The notes under the pieces were generated by a model. That model had not been told where the DNA came from. It made no database searches and worked only from the letters and a program-made list of their open reading frames with translations. From the NCBI GenBank assembly GCA_004293505.1, contig RDYY01000066.1, forward strand, positions 1-7,675: a DNA stretch of 7,675 bases, written 5' to 3'. Shown here piece after piece: positions 1 to 5,858 of this stretch; within the stretch, counting starts at the first letter, position 1; each line of letters begins with the position of its first letter. The DNA is from Sphingobacteriia bacterium (GTDB lineage Bacteria > Bacteroidota > Bacteroidia > Chitinophagales > Chitinophagaceae). Both the position numbers and the translations under genes were made by a program.

Positions 1-513
1 GATGCTGAGTTGGGCAAGGGATCGGTATTTACTTTCACTTTGCCCTATTCACCCGCAGATGCTGCTGACCAAAAGCGCGTTGCGGATGATTTTTCTACAG
101 CCCATGAAAAGGCAGTTGAATCGACAAAGCCACATTCCCTGGCTGGTAAGAAAGCCTTGGTAGTGGAAGACAATGATGTCAACACCATGCTCTTGACCTT
201 GCTCTTGAAGAAATTTGACATGTCATTTGTCGTCGCCAAAGATGGGGCGGAAGGTTTGTCAGCTTATGCCAGTCAACCCTTTGATATCGTGCTCACAGAC
301 ATCAATGTGCCCAAATTAACGGGAGACCAATTGGCCCAAGAAATCCGAAAAGGACATGGGTTTGTTGACAAAAAAATACCCATCATTGCCTTGACCGCCA
401 GTATTGTACAAGACGATTTAGATGCTTACATGAAAGCGGGCATCAACGATGTTTTGGTAAAGCCCTTTAGCCAAGAAGGTTTGCGGACCATGCTACAGAA
501 GTATTTAGGCTAG
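1..513 (+). CDS. Hybrid sensor histidine kinase, C-terminal part (ATPase end + receiver domain), 5' truncated by window
   Basis: This is the 3' end of a gene that begins before the window; the frame is open from base 1. Codons 5-15 (GKGSVFTFTLP) match the G2 box and last strand of the GHKL ATPase domain of histidine kinases. A roughly 33-residue linker rich in A, D, S and K follows. From about codon 50 there is a complete CheY-like receiver domain: acidic pair E56-D57, phospho-acceptor D100 in LTDINVP, switch residue T132 in ALTAS and conserved K154 in VKPF. The protein ends directly after the receiver, so no Hpt or output domain follows. Family knowledge: hybrid kinases pass phosphate from His to this internal Asp and then to an Hpt protein or a partner regulator. 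The signal and sensor domain lie outside the window. The first residues could be read as a TTG start at base 10, but the ATPase motif shows that the gene starts upstream. Confidence 0.93.
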   Translation, partial: DAELGKGSVFTFTLPYSPADAADQKRVADDFSTAHEKAVESTKPHSLAGKKALVVEDNDVNTMLLTLLLKKFDMSFVVAKDGAEGLSAYASQPFDIVLTDINVPKLTGDQLAQEIRKGHGFVDKKIPIIALTASIVQDDLDAYMKAGINDVLVKPFSQEGLRTMLQKYLG

Positions 514-552
514 TGTACCAATAGAACAAAATCCGCATGCAGTTGTTTTTTA

Positions 553-573
553 AGGCTGCACACTTCGCAGCTT
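553..573. other. Short hairpin in the convergent kinase/lysC gap
   Basis: GCTGC (555-559) and GCAGC (567-571) form a 5-bp stem around a 7-nt loop, extendable by one G-U and one A-U pair. A run of six T (546-551) lies on the 5' side of the stem on the + strand, so neither strand has the hairpin-then-U-tract order of an intrinsic terminator. It may mark transcript ends between the two convergent genes, but this is weak. Confidence 0.25.
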
Positions 574-581
574 CCAAACAT

Positions 582-595
582 TAAAGTTTACTTTA
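582..595. repeat. AT-rich inverted repeat over the lysC stop codon
   Basis: TAAAGT (582-587) and ACTTTA (590-595) are perfect inverted copies separated by two T. The repeat includes the lysC stop codon (593-595 on the - strand). The stem is almost all A/T with only a 2-nt loop, so it is unlikely to fold strongly as drawn. It is listed because it is the only other symmetric element in this gap. Confidence 0.25.
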
Positions 596-1852
596 TAAAC
601 GATACAGCCTTTGTTTGGTCTCAGGCGTTTCTTGTTGTAAGACGGTGGATTTGTCTTTGGTCATCGCTTCCCAAATAGCGGCAGATGCATGTCTGATGGT
701 GAGCAGTTCCAATCCCTTTTCCACCATCACTTCAAAATCTTCAGCGGCCAAGCCTGCCAGTTCCATGATTTTTTCTGCTTGGTCATCCAAGCAAAGAGAA
801 ATGCCTACGGCACCTGTTTGTACCAAATTTGGGGTGAGGTGCAATTGGCCCAGCCATTGGTATAGTTGGCTCATGGGGGCTTCTCCTACAAAAGAATAAT
901 CCCTGCTTTGCAGGTGCAACAAGACTTGGTTTTTTTTGATGACCACAATGGGGGGCAATTGTTTGTCGCCTTTTTCATCAATGCGGGTGCCGGGCAAGTT
1001 GGGGTCCAAAAAACACCGCACCAACAAGGGTATCCCCTTGTTCTGCAAGGGCTTGATGGTTTTGGGGTGGATGACCTGGGCCCCGTAATAAGCCATCTCA
1101 ATCACTTCCATGAAAGACAGCCTGGGCAAAGGCGCTGCGTCTGGAAAAATCTTGGGGTCGGCACTCATGACCGCAGCCACGTCTTTCCATATGGTCAGGG
1201 ATTCGGCGCCCAATACATGGGCAAAAACGGCTGCGGAATAATCACTGCCTTCACGGCCCAAAGTGGTGCTCTCGTTGTCGGCTGTTGCCCCAATGAAACC
1301 TTGGGTCAATAAAATGTGGTGGGGATTGTTCGCAAAAACTTTTTGAATGGCCAAAGAACTGTGTTCCCAATCAATGTTGGCTTGTCTAAATTGGTTGTCA
1401 GTCCGCAACACATCGCGCACATCTACCCAGGTATTCTCGGTGCCAGATTCTTTCAAGAAATGGGCAACAATGGCCGTGCTCATCAATTCCCCAGAACAAA
1501 CAATTTGATCATAGTAATAATCAAAGGGCCGCACAGGTTTGTCGTGCAAGAGCCATTCCACTTCGGTAAAAAAATCTTGCAATTGGTTTTCACAGGCCAG
1601 TGCTTCTTGCACCAATAAATACTTGACTGTGTTCAGGTGTTGGTTTTTGATCTGCTCAAAAAGCCCCAATGCATCCGCTTGTCGGCCCTCGAAAAAAGCC
1701 TGGGCCACTTTTTCCAATGCATTGGTGGTTTTGCCCATGGCAGAAACAATGACCACCAAGGGTCCTGCAGGCGCTTGCGCCAACAAACCGGGGAGGGCTT
1801 TGATCCGCTCCAAACTGTTGACACTGGCCCCACCCAATTTCCATACTTGCAT
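593..1852 (-). CDS. lysC: Aspartate kinase (aspartokinase)
   Basis: Phosphorylates L-aspartate with ATP, the committed step to lysine, threonine, methionine and diaminopimelate; cytosolic. The 419-residue protein starts with the nucleotide-binding motif KLGGASV (residues 5-11; most family members have KFGG). LVVIVSAMGKTTNAL follows, then the kinase signature STTLGREGSDY at 195-205, IWKDV, SADPKIF and the YGAQVIHPKT segment. The last ~120 residues form a short regulatory part (VLLHLQSRDYSFVGE... VQTGAVGISLCLDD) like the reduced ACT region of Bacteroidota enzymes. I chose ATG at 1852. A TTG three codons upstream (1861) is also in frame, but MQVWK aligns with the family's usual N-terminus. No Shine-Dalgarno is visible. 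The gene is divergent from fbp and convergent with the kinase gene. Which end product inhibits it cannot be read from the sequence. There is no fused homoserine dehydrogenase domain, so the monofunctional lysC name fits best. Confidence 0.95.
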   Translation of the reverse strand: MQVWKLGGASVNSLERIKALPGLLAQAPAGPLVVIVSAMGKTTNALEKVAQAFFEGRQADALGLFEQIKNQHLNTVKYLLVQEALACENQLQDFFTEVEWLLHDKPVRPFDYYYDQIVCSGELMSTAIVAHFLKESGTENTWVDVRDVLRTDNQFRQANIDWEHSSLAIQKVFANNPHHILLTQGFIGATADNESTTLGREGSDYSAAVFAHVLGAESLTIWKDVAAVMSADPKIFPDAAPLPRLSFMEVIEMAYYGAQVIHPKTIKPLQNKGIPLLVRCFLDPNLPGTRIDEKGDKQLPPIVVIKKNQVLLHLQSRDYSFVGEAPMSQLYQWLGQLHLTPNLVQTGAVGISLCLDDQAEKIMELAGLAAEDFEVMVEKGLELLTIRHASAAIWEAMTKDKSTVLQQETPETKQRLYRL

Positions 1853-1861
1853 ACACCACAA

Positions 1862-1897
1862 TTGGTCCCAAAGATAAGGCGGGCTTTCCTATCTTTA
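1862..1897 (+). promoter_or_regulatory. Putative Bacteroidota-type promoter for the fbp operon
   Basis: TATCTTTA (1890-1897) matches TAnnTTTG except for the last base. A TTG at 1862-1864 is a possible -33 element at a long spacing of 25 nt. The expected start of transcription is near 1904, about 10 nt before the fbp ATG. The box is the mirror image of the lysC -7 box: AAAGATA (1870-1876) and TATCTTT (1890-1896) are perfect inverted copies 13 nt apart. Confidence 0.45.
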
Positions 1898-1903
1898 TCC
1901 CAA
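1869..1903 (-). promoter_or_regulatory. Putative Bacteroidota-type promoter for lysC
   Basis: On the - strand TATCTTTG (1876-1869) matches the Bacteroidota -7 consensus TAnnTTTG at every defined position. A TTG (1903-1901) could serve as the -33 element, but its 24-nt spacing is longer than the usual 19-21. Transcription would start near 1862, leaving a leader of about 10 nt before the lysC ATG at 1852. No other promoter-like sequence lies in this 61-bp gap on that strand. Confidence 0.5.
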
Positions 1904-1913
1904 CGATTGTACC

Positions 1914-2939
1914 ATGATGGTGAACAGAAACATTTTAACCCTGGACGAGTTTACCCTGCAGCAATTGCGCCAGTTTCCCACTGCTACCGGTGAATTGTCT
2001 CGATTGTTGCGCGACCTGGCCCTGGCTGCCAAACGGGTAAACGTTGAAGTCAACAAAGCAGGATTGGTTGACATTTTGGGTGACCATGGCAGTGTGAACG
2101 TGCAAGGCGAAGAGGTCAAGAAATTAGACATCTATGCCAACAACCAATTCATGGGCGTTTTGAAACACGGCATCAGCTGTGCGGGCATTGGCTCCGAAGA
2201 AATGGATGATTTTGTGGTCTTTAATGATGAGATCAGCAACAACAGCAAATACGTGGTGCTCTTTGATCCTTTGGATGGCAGTGGCAACATTGATGTCAAT
2301 GTGTCCATCGGAACCATATTTGGTATTTACCGCCGCGTCAGTCCCTTGGGCAGTCCATGTACAGCAGAAGATTTTTTGCAAGCGGGTAAAAACCAAGTGG
2401 CCGCCGGTTATGTGGTTTACGGCTCTTCTACCATGTTTGTTTATGCCACCCGGAGGGGAGTAAATGGGTTTACACTGGACCCCTCCATTGGGGAATTTTC
2501 GCTGAGCCATCCCGACATCAAATGCCCGCCATCCGGAAAAATCTATTCGGTCAACCACGGGAATTTTTTCCTTTACAACGAAGGGGTCAGAAAATACATT
2601 GATGGTTGCCAACGCAAGACCAAGGAAACAGGCGGCCCCTATACCCAACGTTATATTGGCAGCATGGTGGCCGATGTGCACCGCAACCTCATGAAGGGGG
2701 GGATTTTCATGTACCCAGGTACCAGCGACAAGCCTGGGGGAAAGCTGCGTTTGCTGTACGAAGCCAATCCTTTTGCATTTATTTTAGAAGTGGCTGGGGG
2801 CGTGGCCACCGATGGGCAGCAGCGCATTTTGGACATTCAACCCACTACTTTGCACCAACGGACGCCACTCTTCATTGGCAGCAAAGACATGATGGCCGAA
2901 TTGGCAACAGTTTGTTCAGCCTTCCCAGAAAAAAAATGA
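1914..2939 (+). CDS. fbp: Class I fructose-1,6-bisphosphatase
   Basis: Hydrolyses fructose 1,6-bisphosphate to fructose 6-phosphate, the irreversible step of gluconeogenesis; cytosolic, Mg2+-dependent. The 341 residues match the usual class I length. Visible motifs: [16 protein letters not shown] (25-40), [12 protein letters not shown] (65-76), metal ligands E95/E96 and D118-P-L-D121, D127 in the GNID segment, the sugar-phosphate site [24 protein letters not shown], and E283 in LLYEANPF, the last metal ligand. [10 protein letters not shown] has G where most members have S (DPLDGSSNID). The AMP-site-like N-terminus (TGELSRLL) is present, but allostery cannot be judged. Either ATG1914 or ATG1917 could start it; both lie 10-14 nt after the predicted transcription start, with no Shine-Dalgarno. 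It is the first gene of a six-gene run and overlaps the next gene by 4 bp at an ATGA preceded by eight A. Confidence 0.97.
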   Translation: MMVNRNILTLDEFTLQQLRQFPTATGELSRLLRDLALAAKRVNVEVNKAGLVDILGDHGSVNVQGEEVKKLDIYANNQFMGVLKHGISCAGIGSEEMDDFVVFNDEISNNSKYVVLFDPLDGSGNIDVNVSIGTIFGIYRRVSPLGSPCTAEDFLQAGKNQVAAGYVVYGSSTMFVYATRRGVNGFTLDPSIGEFSLSHPDIKCPPSGKIYSVNHGNFFLYNEGVRKYIDGCQRKTKETGGPYTQRYIGSMVADVHRNLMKGGIFMYPGTSDKPGGKLRLLYEANPFAFILEVAGGVATDGQQRILDIQPTTLHQRTPLFIGSKDMMAELATVCSAFPEKK

Positions 2940-3454
2940 TGCAACCCTTGTTTATGCAAAACCATAAATGCTGTTTTCTCTTTTTCTTGTTGTTGAGCGC
3001 AAGTTTGGTCACCACTTTATCCGTTCAAGCCCAACAACCCTTGAACAAAGAAGGAATGACTTATGTCTTTTCTCCCAAGCCCAACAGCATCATTTACCAC
3101 GACAGTTTGTTCCGGGGGAGCCAACAGTTCAAGCACCTTTTTTTCAGGACGGGTCAAGCCGATTTGTTGGCCCTTTACGACAAACACCAAGCCAATAAAA
3201 TTACAGGACAAGCCCTGGGTTTTGCGGGTGTGGTGGCCATTTTGGTGGGTGTCAACAACATCTCCACCAATGCTGGAACGGGCTGGGCCCTGGTGGGAGG
3301 AGGCTTTTTATTATCCGTGTCGGGGGGCTATTTTACTTTGCAAGCACAAAAGAATTTAACCATGGCTGTTCAACTCTTTAACCAACGCCAAAAAAGAAAT
3401 ACAGTGGGCATTGGGGTAGGTGCACAGTCTGCTGGATTGGTGATGGCTTTTTAA
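2936..3454 (+). CDS. Small secreted/membrane protein of unknown function
   Basis: I do not recognise a named family. The 172-residue product has a signal peptide: a hydrophobic stretch at about residues 13-30 ([11 protein letters not shown]...), then SVQA-QQ, a plausible signal peptidase I site near residue 32. If translation begins at the third Met (base 2954) the signal fits even better, with N-H-K as its positive start. A polar part of about 55 residues follows. Two hydrophobic glycine-rich segments at about 91-110 and 116-134 are joined by a short N/T/G turn, and then comes [18 protein letters not shown], a basic patch QKRN and a C-terminal strand ending in Phe. Small proteins with this hairpin and an L..AV.L(F/Y)N motif are, from memory, common as hypothetical proteins in Bacteroidota. 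The start overlaps the fbp stop (ATGA) and the ABC ATPase follows 9 bp later. It could be an envelope partner of that ATPase, but it is far too small to be a full ABC-2 permease. Confidence 0.8.
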   Translation: MMQPLFMQNHKCCFLFFLLLSASLVTTLSVQAQQPLNKEGMTYVFSPKPNSIIYHDSLFRGSQQFKHLFFRTGQADLLALYDKHQANKITGQALGFAGVVAILVGVNNISTNAGTGWALVGGGFLLSVSGGYFTLQAQKNLTMAVQLFNQRQKRNTVGIGVGAQSAGLVMAF

Positions 3455-3463
3455 AAATCATAC

Positions 3464-4228
3464 ATGACTACACCCATTATTTCTGTCAAGGACCTGCACA
3501 AAAAATACGGTGATTTTCACGCCGTCAAAGGCATCAGTTTTGAGGTCATGCCGGGTGAAATTTTTGGGTTGCTGGGCCCCAATGGGGCAGGTAAATCCAC
3601 CACCTTGGAGATCATAGAAACCTTGCGCACCAAGACTTCTGGTGCCATCATGGTGGATGGGATCAACCTAGACCAAGATCCTAATGCCATCAAAAAAATC
3701 ATTGGGGTTCAATTACAAACGGCTGGTTTTTATCCTTCGCTCAACCTGACCGAACTAATGGAATTGTTTGGCGGTCTTTACAACCAAGCGGTAAATCCTT
3801 TGGCATTATTGGAAAGGGTCAACTTGCAGGACAAGGCCAAAGCCAAGTTCAAAGAATTGAGTGGCGGACAAAAGCAACGATTTTCCATTGCCACTACTTT
3901 GATCAACCACCCCAAGATCATTTTCTTGGACGAGCCCACCACTGGATTGGATCCCCAAGCCCGGCGCAACTTGTGGGACTTGGTCTTGGACATTCGCCAA
4001 AAAGGAGCTACCGTTATCATCACTACCCACTACATGGACGAAGCAGAAGTGTTGTGTGACCGCGTGGCCATTGTAGACCATGGCCGCATCATTGCTTTGG
4101 ACCGACCCGACAAGCTCATTGACGATTTGGTGGCCACAGGTTTTGAAAGGCCCAAAGAAATGAAGCAAGCCAATTTAGAAGACGTATTCATTCAATTAAC
4201 CGGACATGAGCTTAGAGCAGAATCTTGA
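3464..4228 (+). CDS. ABC transporter ATP-binding protein (ABC-2/CcmA-like)
   Basis: ATPase subunit that would drive an ABC-2 type transporter from the cytosolic face of the inner membrane. The 254 residues contain every expected motif in order: Walker A GPNGAGKST (38-46, K44), Q-loop VQLQ (82-85), signature LSGGQKQR (132-139), Walker B IIFLDEPTTGLD with D156/E157, D-loop, and switch H189 in TTHYMDEAE. The C-terminal tail (ATGFERPKE, then NLEDVFIQLTG) is typical of drug/antibiotic-type ABC-2 ATPases and appears complete. The start ATG follows an A-rich leader, a common arrangement where Shine-Dalgarno is not used. What is odd is that the usual permease gene is absent on either side: a small two-helix protein lies upstream and a YfiT-like enzyme overlaps the end by 23 bp. 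The substrate is unknown. The permease may be encoded elsewhere or have been lost from this locus. Confidence 0.93.
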   Translation: MTTPIISVKDLHKKYGDFHAVKGISFEVMPGEIFGLLGPNGAGKSTTLEIIETLRTKTSGAIMVDGINLDQDPNAIKKIIGVQLQTAGFYPSLNLTELMELFGGLYNQAVNPLALLERVNLQDKAKAKFKELSGGQKQRFSIATTLINHPKIIFLDEPTTGLDPQARRNLWDLVLDIRQKGATVIITTHYMDEAEVLCDRVAIVDHGRIIALDRPDKLIDDLVATGFERPKEMKQANLEDVFIQLTGHELRAES

Positions 4229-4748
4229 TTTGCGTTATCCCATTGGGAAATATATCCCCCCGCCTTTTTCTGAAACCCAGAAGCAAGACTGGTTGGCCGA
4301 TATTCGGTTTTTACCAGAAGAACTGGAAAGGGCCATTATAAATTTGGACCAAGCGCAATTGCATACCCCTTACCGCGATGGGGGATGGACCTTGCACGAA
4401 GTGGTGCACCATTTGGCCGATTCTCACCTGAATGCCTATTGTCGTTTTAAATTGGGCTTGACCGAAGACCATCCCGTGATCAAGCCTTATTTGGAAAACG
4501 AATGGACCCAGTTGGCCGATGTAAAATCCTTGCCCATCAATGTATCCCTGACTTTGTTGCATGCGGTGCACCAGCGCCTTTATGTGGCCATCAAGGATTT
4601 GACCAAGGAACAATGGGACAGACAAATTACCCATCCCGAATCCAAGCGAGACATGACGCTTTGGTTTTTGTTGGGCCTCTATGCTTGGCATGGTAAGCAC
4701 CACACCGCTCACATTACCACCACCCGTGAAAGATTCCATTGGACATGA
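4206..4748 (+). CDS. YfiT/DinB-family putative metal-dependent (bacillithiol) S-transferase
   Basis: Matches the YfiT branch of the DinB-like four-helix-bundle superfamily. Bacillus YfiT binds nickel through three His, and the family was later assigned bacillithiol S-transferase activity. The whole family pattern is visible: LRYPIGKY-PP at 9-19, TPYRDGGWT (54-62), VVHHLADSHLNAYCRFK (66-82), HPES, and LYAWHGKHHTAHI (158-170). Likely metal ligands are H69, H162 and H166, with the first-to-second spacing of 93 residues as in Bacillus YfiT. The 180-residue length is normal. The start lies inside the ABC ATPase gene (23-bp overlap) and its stop overlaps the next gene's ATG (ATGA), which suggests translational coupling. 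Inferred role: transferring a low-molecular-weight thiol to reactive electrophiles. Many Bacteroidota make bacillithiol, but no bsh gene is in this window, so the true thiol and substrate remain open. Confidence 0.88.
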   Translation: MSLEQNLDLRYPIGKYIPPPFSETQKQDWLADIRFLPEELERAIINLDQAQLHTPYRDGGWTLHEVVHHLADSHLNAYCRFKLGLTEDHPVIKPYLENEWTQLADVKSLPINVSLTLLHAVHQRLYVAIKDLTKEQWDRQITHPESKRDMTLWFLLGLYAWHGKHHTAHITTTRERFHWT

Positions 4749-5311
4749 GCAAAGCTTGGAAACTTTTGCGCAGCGAACAAATGTTCAAAGACCGCTGGGC
4801 CGATATTTGCGTTAACGCTTACCAACAAGCCGACGGAAAAATCATTGAACCCTTTTATGTGTATGGCTTTCCTGACTATGCCACAGCTTTGGCCATCACA
4901 CAAGAAGGAGAAGTATTGGTAGAACGCATGTACCGGGCTGGATTGGATGTCATGACCTTGGAACTACCGGGTGGTTGTGTGGATGCAACTGACCCCAGTT
5001 TGGAAGCCGCCATGGCCCGGGAATTGTACGAAGAAACGGGGTATCGTTTTGACCAAATCACCTACTTAGGCTTTACCAGTCCCAATCCTACCACCAATAC
5101 CAACGTGATGCGCATGTTCTTGGCCACAGGAGGGGTGAAAGACCCAACAGCTCAACTGGATCCACACGAGGACATCAGTGTTGAACTGATGGCTTGGAAT
5201 GATTTTGTGCAGGCTTTTGAACAAAACCAATTTGTGCAGTCCATGCAAACCTGTACCATTTTGTATGCTTTGCAACACTTGGGCAAACTGAAAATTGACC
5301 CCCATGTCTGA
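4745..5311 (+). CDS. Nudix hydrolase, ADP-ribose pyrophosphatase-like (first of tandem pair)
   Basis: Nudix fold enzyme of 188 residues, most like ADP-ribose/nucleoside-diphosphate-sugar pyrophosphatases, which cleave the X-P-P bond and release phosphorylated products. The LE-LPGG motif (72-77) and the catalytic helix core REL-Y-EETGY (92-100, with E93, E96 and E97 as Mg2+ ligands) are intact. The first half of the Nudix box differs from the consensus GX5EX7REUXEEXGU: G77 is followed by CVDATDPSLEAAMA, one residue longer, with D/P where the first Glu is expected. Similar GxVD...D.S variants occur in active Nudix proteins, so activity is plausible. TSPNPTTNTN follows at the position where the second copy has APNPPLENN. 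I chose ATG4745, which overlaps the yfiT-like stop by 4 bp, over an in-frame TTG two codons upstream. Substrate preference cannot be read from the sequence. Confidence 0.88.
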   Translation: MSKAWKLLRSEQMFKDRWADICVNAYQQADGKIIEPFYVYGFPDYATALAITQEGEVLVERMYRAGLDVMTLELPGGCVDATDPSLEAAMARELYEETGYRFDQITYLGFTSPNPTTNTNVMRMFLATGGVKDPTAQLDPHEDISVELMAWNDFVQAFEQNQFVQSMQTCTILYALQHLGKLKIDPHV

Positions 5312-5858
5312 TCGCCGGTGGACGACCCTTTCTTCTCAAGTGGCTTATACCAAAAAATGGATATCGGTAAGGGAAGAAGCGGTGGCTTTGCCGGATGGCA
5401 GGGTCTTGGATCCCTATATCATCATAGACATCCCCTCATTTTGCAATGTCTTGGTAGTGACCCCAGCTGATGAAGTGGTCATGGTGAAACAGTTTCGGCA
5501 CGCTGCTGGCGTGGTAACTTTGGAAATGCCTGGGGGAATGATCGAGCCCGGCGAAGACCCAGCTTTGGCAGCTGCCCGCGAAGTATTGGAAGAAACGGGT
5601 TATGGTTGTCCGCAACTGGAAGCACTTTATGACATGGCCCCCAATCCTCCATTGGAAAACAACAGGGCTTGGTTTTATGTGGCGCGCGGCGCGGTATGGC
5701 AGCGCGCACCACAATACGACGCATTTGAAGACATTCAAGTGGTGCACCTGCCGCGCGCCACATTTTTAGATAACTTGCTCCAAGGAAAATTCAACCATGG
5801 CACCCAAATAGGTGCCCTGTATGCAGGCGCTGTGAGACTGGGTTGGTTAAAGCCTTAA
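5304..5858 (+). CDS. Nudix hydrolase, ADP-ribose pyrophosphatase-like (second of tandem pair)
   Basis: A 184-residue Nudix hydrolase with a perfect Nudix box: G78-MIEPG-E84-DPALAAA-R92-EVLEETGY, with E93, E96 and E97 as catalytic metal ligands. The upstream LEMPGG and the layout (N-terminal strands with W..V and DG....P, then the box, then NPPLENN and FEDIQV) fit the ADP-ribose pyrophosphatase group. It aligns end to end with the preceding Nudix protein: the catalytic R/E residues have identical numbers (92-97) and the C-termini share an L..G.L ending, so the two look like diverged tandem duplicates. The start ATG overlaps the previous stop by 8 bp; an in-frame TTG three codons earlier is less likely. 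The 3' third is locally GC-rich and contains a perfect 14-bp inverted repeat. The gene ends tail to tail with folC: its TAA (5856-5858) overlaps the folC stop on the other strand, leaving no room for a separate terminator. Confidence 0.92.
   Translation: MSDRRWTTLSSQVAYTKKWISVREEAVALPDGRVLDPYIIIDIPSFCNVLVVTPADEVVMVKQFRHAAGVVTLEMPGGMIEPGEDPALAAAREVLEETGYGCPQLEALYDMAPNPPLENNRAWFYVARGAVWQRAPQYDAFEDIQVVHLPRATFLDNLLQGKFNHGTQIGALYAGAVRLGWLKP
5677..5763. repeat. Perfect 14-bp inverted repeat inside the second Nudix gene
   Basis: The left arm ATGTGGCGCGCGGC (5677-5690) is the exact reverse complement of the right arm GCCGCGCGCCACAT (5750-5763), with 59 bp between. A third GCGCGC (5702-5707) followed by ACCACA could pair with part of the left arm instead (10 bp with a 2-nt bulge), giving two mutually exclusive hairpins. 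The arms encode YVARG and LPRAT, so protein sequence alone does not demand the symmetry. No T-tract follows. Confidence 0.6.

Noticed and set aside
866..1618. Open + strand frames opposite lysC (866-1312 and 1316-1618)
   Set aside because: They lie fully antisense to a motif-complete aspartate kinase, have no recognisable domain and are low-complexity in the way expected of complement frames.
2124..2681. 185-residue - strand frame opposite fbp
   Set aside because: Antisense shadow of fbp, no family resemblance and no plausible start context.
2606..2935. Upstream in-frame extension of the small membrane protein into the fbp gene
   Set aside because: The extension overlaps the conserved fbp 3' third in another frame, and the signal peptide begins after it. 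The start is at 2936 or 2954.
3827..3857. Short internal repeat of AAG/GCC codons in the ABC gene (KAKAKFKE)
   Set aside because: Common local Lys/Ala stretch before the ABC signature motif in this family; not a DNA repeat of note.
3806..4168. - strand frame opposite the ABC ATPase
   Set aside because: Shadow frame; the sense strand carries all ABC motifs.
4311..4739. - strand frame opposite the YfiT-like gene
   Set aside because: Antisense to a complete His-motif protein; the protein has no recognisable features.
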